Below are positions 26,251-33,508 of a stretch of DNA of 64,000 nucleotides, piece after piece (position 1 is the first letter of the stretch; each line of letters begins with the position of its first letter). Source of the stretch: Maritimibacter sp. 55A14. GTDB taxonomy: Bacteria > Pseudomonadota > Alphaproteobacteria > Rhodobacterales > Rhodobacteraceae. The translations under genes were made by a program, and so were the position numbers. Where the stretch lies: contig NZ_QEYE01000016.1 in the NCBI RefSeq assembly GCF_003122205.1, positions 1 to 64,000 on the forward strand, in the 5' to 3' direction. The notes beneath the pieces were generated by a model, which worked only from the letters and a program-made list of their open reading frames with translations, had not been told where the DNA came from and searched no databases.

Positions 26251-26716
26251 AGCAAATTGCAAACTGCATGGACGTTTAGCAGATGGGTCTTCTTCAAGGA
26301 AGCCATCTGGAGCCGGGCGTAAAACGGGGCGGTGCTCAGCCAGGAGCCGGGGTTGCCCGCTGCCGCAATACCTGAAAATCGGGCTCTTGTCTTCCGCCAT
26401 TCTGATTGCTCTCTGCGTGCGGAGCGACGCCCAAAAATCACTTTCGGCGGCTGAAATCGAAAATCGGATTGTCGGCCACTATTTCCAGGGAAGAAAGGGC
26501 ATCCTGTCGGTTTCGTTGCACTATGGCACCGATGGGACGGTCACCATGCGCGCGCCGCTTGGCACGGGAACAGGCCGCTGGGCGCTGTCGGGCGACCGAC
26601 TTTGCGTCAAACTGGAAACCGGGCCGCGGAAGGCGGATGAGTGCCTGGCATTCGCAAGCCAACCGGATGGAACCTATCGCGCCTCCAATGGCATGCGGTT
26701 GATTCCGGTGGAGTGA
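26240..26716 (+). CDS. Exported hypothetical protein
   Basis: About 158 residues. A hydrophobic segment (YLKIGLLSSAILIALCVRSDA) at 45-65 is probably a signal peptide preceded by an over-long basic leader; the true start may lie further in. The mature part (YGTDGTVTMRAP, GTGRWALSGDRLCVKL) resembles small secreted domains of the DUF995 kind, with two Cys that could form a disulfide. The start overlaps the BCCT gene end, so it may belong to that operon. Function unknown. Confidence 0.55.
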   Translation: MSVEANCKLHGRLADGSSSRKPSGAGRKTGRCSARSRGCPLPQYLKIGLLSSAILIALCVRSDAQKSLSAAEIENRIVGHYFQGRKGILSVSLHYGTDGTVTMRAPLGTGTGRWALSGDRLCVKLETGPRKADECLAFASQPDGTYRASNGMRLIPVE

Positions 26717-26819
26717 GTTGCTTGCTACCGATCAGTTGAGAAACTGGACCCATCGTGATGTCGCGCCCAAACGGTCGGGTGGTCAAATTGGCACCCGGCA
26801 CCATCCCGAAGAATGGCAA

Positions 26820-27316
26820 TCAGATTTCTTCGTTAGTCTGGTGATCGACCTGTTTTCCGTCAGCGTAGGGTTGAACTCTATGCGCGCATTCGAATAGCGC
26901 GCGTTCCAGATCTTTGGCGATAAGCTCGGTGCGAGATAGGATATAGTTGGCGGTTTCCGCCGTTGGATCTGTCTGCTCAAGGGTGGCACGAAAAATCTCC
27001 AGCCACCGGGTGGAATCCTGCCTTTGGAGATCGCGCAGGTTTCGATGTGCCGCGACCAGATCGCCGAAATAGACGTCCCTATGCAAAGCGATCGAAGACC
27101 AGAAGGCCGTTATCCACTCGACTTGCCGATCTTCATCGTCCTCCGCCCCCACCGCACGTATCCGTGCGAGCCGCTTGTCTGCACGAACGCGAGCCGCGAT
27201 GAACTTGGCATCCGTCGTAGATAATCCTCGTCGATCCCCAACACCTCGGCTGCCTACCTCAGTTGGGCACGCGTTTTCGAAAAGTATTTGTGCTCGACAG
27301 TGAACAAGCCGGGCAT
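26820..27316 (-). pseudogene. Truncated-hemoglobin-like gene, disrupted
   Basis: An ATG at 27316 with AAGGAGG upstream starts MPGLFTVEHKYFSKTRAQLR, followed by a TAG at codon 21. AAEVLGIDEDYL continues in the same frame, and a second frame then carries DAKFIAARVRADKRLARI, WITAFWSSIALHR, VAAHRNL (probable proximal His) and RWLEIFRATLEQ. These match group III truncated globins such as the intact one at 46412-46864. One stop and one frameshift make it non-functional. Positions 26717-26819 and 27317-27452 hold nothing recognised. Confidence 0.6.
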
Positions 27317-27452
27317 ATCGCGCCTCCTTCGCGATTCAACCGACGCCTGCTGCTATTCCGGGGCGGTGCTAATGACCTCGTTCTCCCTGTCATCAGCACC
27401 GCCCTCCCGACCCGCAGAAGATTGGGGGAACGTCCCCGGGATCGCAGCTCTT

Positions 27453-27941
27453 CTATTCAGCAAGCAGCGGAAAGCGATCCGTCGCATAGCGTGCGTGGCA
27501 GGCAGTGCAGGCCTCGACCATTCGGCCGAATTCTGCATGTTGCGCATCGCGGTCACCATCGCGTCCGGCTTGTGCGAGGTCGGCCGAAAGCGCGTGGAAG
27601 GCGCGGTCCCGCGCCACGAAATCCTCTGGCACGGCCGCCATCAGATTCTGCTTGTCTTCAGACGTCATGGATTGCTGTAGGATGAAACTATCGTGGATCT
27701 GCTGCGCCAGTCCCGCAACGCGCGCGTCGTCTCCGGCGATCAGCGCCGAGAAAATATCCTTGCTGGCCTGCTCGATCGACAGCATCTCCTGACGCAGCAA
27801 ATTGCGCAGCTTCGGCGTCAGATCCCGGGAAACCGGACCCGCCTCCTGTCCTGTCGTCGGTAGCCCGGCTACCAACCCGAGCGCCATTGCCAACGTGGAG
27901 ACTACGAGCGGGAACTTCCTCGACTTTCCATAGCTTCGCAT
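27453..27941 (-). CDS. Cytochrome c'-like exported haem protein
   Basis: 162 residues with a signal peptide (residues 1-31) and AAGGAGG ahead of the ATG. A single haem motif CTACH lies near the C terminus (about residues 144-148), followed by ARYATDRFP, as in cytochrome c' and c556 four-helix bundles. Cytochromes c' bind NO and are made during NO stress. It follows a membrane protein gene and phaC on the same strand, with gaps of 32 and 45 bp, forming a likely operon. Confidence 0.8.
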   Translation of the reverse strand: MRSYGKSRKFPLVVSTLAMALGLVAGLPTTGQEAGPVSRDLTPKLRNLLRQEMLSIEQASKDIFSALIAGDDARVAGLAQQIHDSFILQQSMTSEDKQNLMAAVPEDFVARDRAFHALSADLAQAGRDGDRDAQHAEFGRMVEACTACHARYATDRFPLLAE

Positions 27942-27973
27942 CTTGTGAACCCTCCTTGTTGTGCGTGGCTGTT

Positions 27974-28390
27974 TCAGGGATGTTCGTTTCGCGGCTCTGG
28001 AGCGAGCCCGTCCGGATCGCGGATAGCGAGGCCGACAACGACGCCCCAGACGACGGTTCGCAGGCTCATTGCCCAGACCGTCCGCATCTCATAAGCGCCG
28101 CCAAGGAGAACATGGACCGCGAAGGCGATCATCACCAGGACCGTGGCGGCAAGAATTGTGGTCGAAAGCCCAACCGCCCAGATTTTCCGCAACATGAGGC
28201 CGATACCCGCCGCGACATAGGCGAATCCGGCCAGAAAGTTGAACCATAGAACAAAGGGGACCACATCGCCGACCGCTGCGCGCGACTCTGGGCCGCCGAA
28301 AAGCACGCGGCCGCCCGATAAAACCGTCAGAACGCCGAAGAGCGCGACAATGACCGCTGCAATCAGGATATCCCATCGTCTGTTTTGCAT
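27974..28390 (-). CDS. Small inner-membrane protein
   Basis: 138 residues with four predicted membrane helices (residues 7-27, 45-65, 70-92, 110-128). No charged motif apart from the ends. Located between phaC and the cytochrome c' gene in the same orientation. I recognise no family. Confidence 0.65.
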   Translation of the reverse strand: MQNRRWDILIAAVIVALFGVLTVLSGGRVLFGGPESRAAVGDVVPFVLWFNFLAGFAYVAAGIGLMLRKIWAVGLSTTILAATVLVMIAFAVHVLLGGAYEMRTVWAMSLRTVVWGVVVGLAIRDPDGLAPEPRNEHP

Positions 28391-28435
28391 GTTCCCTATT
28401 CCTGTTCTTCGTTCTTTTGAGCGTCTGCCGACGCA

Positions 28436-30199
28436 TTATTCCTGAAACACATAGGTTCCCGGCGCGTCTTCGAACCGCGGCTGGTCCTTGCGGCCCATCG
28501 GGAGTGGCGGCAAGGTCATGTCGCCCGAGCGCGCGGCCAGCCATTCAGCCCAGGCCGGCCACCACGACCCCTCCCTCTCGGGCGTCTCGTCCAGCCACGT
28601 ATCGGCATCCATGTGCAAATTCTCGGCTGTGCGGTGTCTCACCCGATAGGTTCGGTGCGGGTGGCCCGGCTCGGAGACAATCCCGGCATTGTGCCCGCCG
28701 CTGGTCAGCGCGAAGGTCACATCGGTGTCGCCCAGCATGTCGATCTTGAAAGCAGAGCGCCACGGCGCGACATGGTCTTTCAACGTGCCCACGGCAAAGA
28801 TCGGCACCCGGATGTCCGAGACGTGTATCGGGCGGCCCGCAACCTTCAGCCTGCCCTCGGCGAGATCGTTATTGAGATAGAGCTTGCGCAGATATTCCGA
28901 ATGCATCCGGTAGGGCATCCGTGTCGCGTCGGCATTCCAGGCCATCAGGTCGTTCATCGGGGCACGTTCACCCAGCAGGTATTCACGCACCATCCGCGAC
29001 CAGATCAGGTCGTTTGACCGTAGCATCTGGAAGGCGCCAGCCATCTGCGTGGTGTCGAGGTAGCCCTGCCGCCACATCACACTGTCGAGGAACGCGAGCT
29101 GGCTTTCGTTGATGAAGAGCGCCAACTCGCCCGGCTCGGTGAAATCGACCTGGCTGGCCAGCAGCGACAGCGAGGCCAGCCGGTCGTCACCATCGCGCGC
29201 CAACGCTGCGGCGGCGATCGACAACAGAGTGCCGCCGAGGCAGTAGCCGACGGCCTGGACCTTCTGATCCGGAACGATCTCGTTGATGGCATCCAGCGCC
29301 GCCATCACCCCCAGCTGACGATAATCATCGAGTGTCAGGTCGCGGTCGCCTTCGTCGGGGTTCTTCCACGAGATCATGAAGACCGTGTGGCCCTGCTCGA
29401 CCAAATAGCGCACCATCGAGTTTTGCGGCGAGAGGTCGAGGATATAGTATTTCATGATCCAGGCCGGAACGATCAGGATCGGCTCAGGTCGGACCTTGTC
29501 CGTGAGTGGTGTGTATTGGATGAGCTCGATCAACCGGTTGCGGTAAACGATGCTGCCTTTCGTCACCGCGACGTCCCGGCCTGGCTGGAAGGAGACGGCA
29601 CCTTTGAGCGTCGCTCCCGCCATACTGTCCTGCATGTCTTGCAGGTAGTTCTGCAAACCTCGGATCAAGTTGAGACCGCTGGTCTCCTGTGTCTTCTTCA
29701 GAACTTCGGGGTTGGTCCAGAGGAAGTTTGAAGGGGAAAACACGTCAAGCGCCTGGCGCGTTAGGAACTGCAATTCACGTTCATGCCGGGCTGTAACCCC
29801 AGGCACATCGGTGACGACGTTGTGCCACCATTGCTGTTGCAACAGAGAACCCTGCTGAATCAGGTTGAAGGGCAGCATTCGCCAAGCGTCACCGCGAAAG
29901 CGGTCATCCTGCGGCAACGGATTGATGCAGGGCGCCACCGCCTTGTTTGAACCGGCACTCGCCACTGCGTGGCGCATGTGCCGGACGATCTTCTCACTGG
30001 CCTTTTCCGCGAGTTCCAGCCGCTTTCCCGGCGCCGCGACAACATGCGTCGCCCAGTCGAACCACGCATTCGTCAAAGCCGCGGGCGACAACCCGTGTGT
30101 GAAACGTGACAGCCAGACCTGCGCCGCATGGTTGAGCGCTTCGTGAAGAGTACCCGGCGCATCCGGGCAATCGTCGGTGGCTGCGGCCGTTGTCGTCAT
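28436..30199 (-). CDS. phaC: Poly(3-hydroxyalkanoate) synthase, class I
   Basis: 587 residues from the ATG at 30199 (CAGGA upstream); an in-frame extension to 30391 has no support. The lipase-box variant GYCLGG places the catalytic Cys at 320; the partner Asp is in GTLKDHVAPW and the His in SGGHNAGIV. The N-terminal domain (LPQDDRFRGDAWRMLPFNL) is class I PhaC. It polymerises hydroxyacyl-CoA on storage granules. No phaAB, phasin or depolymerase gene is adjacent. Instead it leads a unit with a membrane protein and a cytochrome c', behind a TetR-type operator. PHA may serve here as an electron sink under low oxygen. Confidence 0.93.
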   Translation of the reverse strand: MTTTAAATDDCPDAPGTLHEALNHAAQVWLSRFTHGLSPAALTNAWFDWATHVVAAPGKRLELAEKASEKIVRHMRHAVASAGSNKAVAPCINPLPQDDRFRGDAWRMLPFNLIQQGSLLQQQWWHNVVTDVPGVTARHERELQFLTRQALDVFSPSNFLWTNPEVLKKTQETSGLNLIRGLQNYLQDMQDSMAGATLKGAVSFQPGRDVAVTKGSIVYRNRLIELIQYTPLTDKVRPEPILIVPAWIMKYYILDLSPQNSMVRYLVEQGHTVFMISWKNPDEGDRDLTLDDYRQLGVMAALDAINEIVPDQKVQAVGYCLGGTLLSIAAAALARDGDDRLASLSLLASQVDFTEPGELALFINESQLAFLDSVMWRQGYLDTTQMAGAFQMLRSNDLIWSRMVREYLLGERAPMNDLMAWNADATRMPYRMHSEYLRKLYLNNDLAEGRLKVAGRPIHVSDIRVPIFAVGTLKDHVAPWRSAFKIDMLGDTDVTFALTSGGHNAGIVSEPGHPHRTYRVRHRTAENLHMDADTWLDETPEREGSWWPAWAEWLAARSGDMTLPPLPMGRKDQPRFEDAPGTYVFQE

Positions 30200-30404
30200 G
30201 GCATCCTGCCTACGTTCAAACTCTGGTTCCAACCCAATGCGACCGCCGCACTCAGGCGCCGCTCGCTCGGAATCTCGCTCCCCTTGCGTGTACGCAGCTT
30301 CACTACTTGATCCGAGACTTGCGGCTCCATTGATCCTCCCTGAAGCCCGGCTGGCCATTGCGAGACGTTGGTTAATGGCGCCAGTGGGCAATATCGAATC
30401 AAGA

Positions 30405-30420
30405 TAGTAATTGATTACTA
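30405..30420. promoter_or_regulatory. Candidate TetR operator, TAGTAATTGATTACTA
   Basis: A perfect palindrome apart from the centre (extended arms ATAGTAAT/ATTACTAT at 30404-30421). It lies between divergent phaC and the 30487 membrane-protein/tetR operon. It is identical to the site at 19540-19555 in 14 of 16 positions, differing only in the two central bases. Confidence 0.65.
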
Positions 30421-30486
30421 TATATATTCAAGCCATGATGCGTGACAAGGAAGGCAATCACCACGATTAATTAAGGAGACTGCCGC

Positions 30487-30894
30487 ATGCTTACCGGCAA
30501 GACCAACATCGTGATGGGGATCGTTTCTCTGGCGCTCTTCATTCTCTACGGGTTCGTCCTGATCTTCCTGCGCGATTTCACGCCGGGAAGGGAACACTGG
30601 ATCGTGGACTATGCGGTAGGTAAGCATTTCGAAACCCGGCTTGCGCACGTTCACGGCAACCTGTTCGCGCTCATTAATATCGCGGTCGGACTGGTGCTTT
30701 TGCGCCTTCCGGCGTCGCGGGGCGCAGCCTGGATGTCCGGGTTGGCATTGCTCGGGCTGCTGATGCCTTCGGGGATTCTGGCCAAGATGCTGCTCGGCGC
30801 GCCGCCGATCTTGGTCATGTTCTGGGGGATTTCCATGGTCGCCGCCATGACATGGGCGGCTGCAGACGTATGGAAAACGGAGATTTTCCAATGA
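30487..30894 (+). CDS. Small inner-membrane protein ahead of tetR
   Basis: 135 residues, four membrane helices, with two conserved-looking His in HFETRLAHVHGNL between helices 1 and 2. AAGGAGACTGCCGC provides the ribosome site. The gene overlaps tetR by 4 bp (ATGA). It is the first gene of a rightward unit. Unknown function. Confidence 0.7.
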   Translation: MLTGKTNIVMGIVSLALFILYGFVLIFLRDFTPGREHWIVDYAVGKHFETRLAHVHGNLFALINIAVGLVLLRLPASRGAAWMSGLALLGLLMPSGILAKMLLGAPPILVMFWGISMVAAMTWAAADVWKTEIFQ

Positions 30895-31520
30895 CGAAGA
30901 CAAGAACGAAGAAAATCCCGGCGGAAGAGCGCCGGAACATCACCGTGGAAGCGGTCATCGATCTGGCCGGGTCATCCAATCCGGACAGCATCACGACGGC
31001 GGCCATCGCCAAGCACATGAAGCTGACACAAGGCGCGATCTTTCGTCATTTTCCAAACAAGGACGCGATCTGGAAAGCGGTCATGAATTGGGTGGCCAAG
31101 AACCTCATGGCCCGGATCGATCACGCTGCCCAGGATATCGCATCACCCAAGGGAAAGATGGAGGCGATGTTTCTCGCCCACATCGCCTTCGTTGCCGATC
31201 ACCCGGGCGCGCCAAGAATGCTGTTCGGAGAACTTCAGGGCGCTCGACAGACACCGGCCAAGCGCCTCGCGCAGAGCATGATGAAACAATACGCGGCACG
31301 CCTGCGCGACATGATTGCGAGTGGCAAGGAGTGCGGCGAATTGCGCAATGATCTCGATGTCGAAGCGGCGGCCACGCTTTTCATCGGCACCGTCCAGGGG
31401 CTCGTGATGCAATCCCTGATCGCGGGCGACATGGGCAAAATGCGTGCCGATGCGCCGCGGGTTTTCGCCATTTATCTGCACGGCATTTCAAAGGCCCGTG
31501 ACACCGGGGAGCAGGAGTGA
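30891..31520 (+). CDS. TetR/AcrR-family transcriptional regulator
   Basis: 209 residues. The N-terminal helix-turn-helix is ITTAAIAKHMKLTQGAIFRHFPN, closely like that of the frameshifted TetR at 19580 (TQAGLFRH versus TQGAIFRH). The C-terminal domain (LFIGTVQGLVMQSLIAGD) is the usual ligand pocket and dimer region. It probably represses itself, the membrane protein, phaC and the downstream efflux genes through TAGTAATTnnTTACTA, and may still regulate the RND operon whose own regulator is broken. Confidence 0.88.
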   Translation: MTKTRTKKIPAEERRNITVEAVIDLAGSSNPDSITTAAIAKHMKLTQGAIFRHFPNKDAIWKAVMNWVAKNLMARIDHAAQDIASPKGKMEAMFLAHIAFVADHPGAPRMLFGELQGARQTPAKRLAQSMMKQYAARLRDMIASGKECGELRNDLDVEAAATLFIGTVQGLVMQSLIAGDMGKMRADAPRVFAIYLHGISKARDTGEQE

Positions 31521-31521
31521 G

Positions 31522-31905
31522 ATGACGGCGAGGATCAGCTTTCTGGGCGCCGCGCGCGAAGTGATCGGCTCCTGCTACCTGATCGAAGCAGGCGAAGTCC
31601 GGTTTCTGGTTGCTTGTGGCATGTTTCAAGGCGGGCGCGAAGCCCCCGCCCGCAATCGAAAACCCTTCGATTTCAAACCGAAATCAGTTGATTTCGTTCT
31701 GCTGACACATGCGCATACCGACCACAGCGGCCTTCTCCCAACGCTAACCAAAGCAGGTTTCAAGGCAGCACCCCGTCATACATTCGTCGTGCATGGCGAG
31801 GGAGCCGCGGCAATGGTACTCGCTGAAGCACTTCGGACCAAAAAGGGCTGGACGGTGACCGTTCCCAAACCCTGTGCAAGTTACAGTCCGGGCCCACGGC
31901 CATGA
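31522..31905 (+). pseudogene. MBL/beta-CASP ribonuclease-like protein with large internal deletion
   Basis: The open frame gives 127 residues. The first ~80 are the start of an RNA-processing metallo-beta-lactamase, with THAHTDHSGLLPTLTKAGF as the zinc motif. It then jumps without a stop to the C-terminal end of the family, PRHTFVVHGEGAAAMVLAEAL. The intervening ~330 residues, which include the rest of the metal site and the beta-CASP cap, are missing. The reading frame is kept. It cannot be an active nuclease. Confidence 0.75.
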
Positions 31906-32453
31906 CCATTGATAGGACAAGGGACAAGGTAGGGACCGATCATATCCTGCACGGTCCCGCATATCGGTTGGCGCACGAGGATCCAGACTTTCTGGTCGAG
32001 GACGATCTGCGTCCGGCGCGACTGCAACTCGCACTGATCAAGCCGGAGCGCACGCTGCGCAACCATGCGATCCACTCGATGGTGGTTGTATTTGGCAGTG
32101 CCAGTATCATTCCGCCCGAGGTGGCAGAAACACAGTTGAATATAGCCTGGGCGCGCCACCGCGGCGGCCCAACATCCGAACACCAACTTCTGGAAGCCGA
32201 ACGCTGGGTTCATTGGGCGCGCTACTATGTGGAGGCACGGCGCTTTTCCGAATTCGTCTCGCGGCAATTTCAACGGGAAGGGCGCCGGGATTTCCTCGTG
32301 ACCGAAGGAATGATCGCTTCGCAGGATCGTGACCTCTTCCGTTTTGTCGAAACAGCAGATCAGGCCGTGTCGATCCTGAAGAATTTCTATGGCGGTCAAC
32401 CTCCAGATGAGCCGGTGCATGTCCGAGGGCACGACATGAAGGGAGCCAAATAG
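31902..32453 (+). pseudogene. LOG-family (lysine decarboxylase-like) protein with internal deletion
   Basis: 183 residues. The N-terminal part (HSMVVVFGSASIIPPE, RRFSEFVSRQFQ) and the C-terminal end (DLFRFVETADQAVSILKNFY) match long LOG-type nucleotide phosphoribohydrolases. The central Rossmann part with the PGGxGTxxE motif is absent. As in the gene before it, the frame is unbroken. It overlaps the MBL remnant by 4 bp, so the order of the ancestral operon is kept. Confidence 0.65.
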
Positions 32454-32455
32454 GG

Positions 32456-33508
32456 ATGTCACGCAAAATCTCCATCGCTCTTGTGCTCGCCGTGCTTGCA
32501 GCATTTGTGGGTTATGCTTTGTGGACGGTTTTCCTCGCGCCGAGCGCATTACCGCCCGAGGGGTTCGCGCGGGGCAACGGTCGGGTCGAAGCCGATCTTA
32601 TCGATGTTTCGACCCGTCTATCGGGACGTGTGGCCACAATTGCGGTGCAGGAGGGTGATCTAGTCGCAGCAGGCGACGTTCTTGCCGTCATGGACACCTC
32701 CGAACTTGAAGCACAAAAGGCGCGCGCGCAGGCGGCGGTGGCTAGCGCAAAGGCCGCGGTGGCCGTGGCCCAGGCGGGCGTGACCAAGGCTGAGGCCAGC
32801 CTCGCACTCGCGCAAAGTGAACTCGACCGCGCCGAAGAGTTGAGCGGGCGCGATGTCATCTCGCGAGCAAACTACGACATTCGTCACGCCGAAGCGCAGG
32901 TTGCTGAGGCGAGCCTCGCCGCCGCACAGGCAGAAACCCGCGCCAAAGAAAGTGCAGTCGACGCGGAGATGGCGAGCCTCCGCGAGACAGAAGCGCGGAT
33001 TGACGACAGCACGCTCCACGCATCCGGGGCGGGTCGCATCCTCTACCGTCTGGCCCAGCCCGGCGAGGTTCTAGGCGGCGGCGGCAAGGTGCTGACGCTC
33101 GTGAGCCTCGGCAATGTCTACATGGAATTCTTCCTACCGGCGACTGCGGCGCCGCGCGTCAGGCTGGGTGACGAGGCGCGCATCGTCGTTGATGTCATGC
33201 CTAATGTCGCCCTCCCCGCCACGGTGAGCTTTGTTGCGCCCCAAGCGCAGTTCACGCCCAAGCAGGTCGAAACCATCGAAGAACGCGAAAGCCTGATGTT
33301 CCGGGTCCGCGTCCGCATTCCACAGCAGTTGGTCGAAGCCCGCCTCGCCCAAGTCAAGACCGGAGTGCGCGGTGTTGCCTGGGTGCGTTTGGTCAAGCCC
33401 GATGGTGGCGTACCAGATTGGCCCGAAGGGCTGACGCCGCCCGTGGTAGCGGTCCTGCCCGCGCCTATGACGGTTGACGGCGAAACCAACGCCGGGACCG
33501 GGCAGTGA
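32456..33508 (+). CDS. HlyD-family membrane fusion protein of an ABC exporter
   Basis: 350 residues. A single N-terminal membrane helix (LVLAVLAAFVGYALWTVFL) is followed by the lipoyl half (VATIAVQEGDLVAAGDVLAV), an Ala/Glu-rich alpha-hairpin of about 110 residues, the second lipoyl half and a beta-barrel. This is the YhiI type that works with RbbA/YhiH-like ABC proteins and YhhJ-like permeases, which are encoded directly downstream. The stop overlaps the GTG of the ABC gene. Confidence 0.88.
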   Translation: MSRKISIALVLAVLAAFVGYALWTVFLAPSALPPEGFARGNGRVEADLIDVSTRLSGRVATIAVQEGDLVAAGDVLAVMDTSELEAQKARAQAAVASAKAAVAVAQAGVTKAEASLALAQSELDRAEELSGRDVISRANYDIRHAEAQVAEASLAAAQAETRAKESAVDAEMASLRETEARIDDSTLHASGAGRILYRLAQPGEVLGGGGKVLTLVSLGNVYMEFFLPATAAPRVRLGDEARIVVDVMPNVALPATVSFVAPQAQFTPKQVETIEERESLMFRVRVRIPQQLVEARLAQVKTGVRGVAWVRLVKPDGGVPDWPEGLTPPVVAVLPAPMTVDGETNAGTGQ

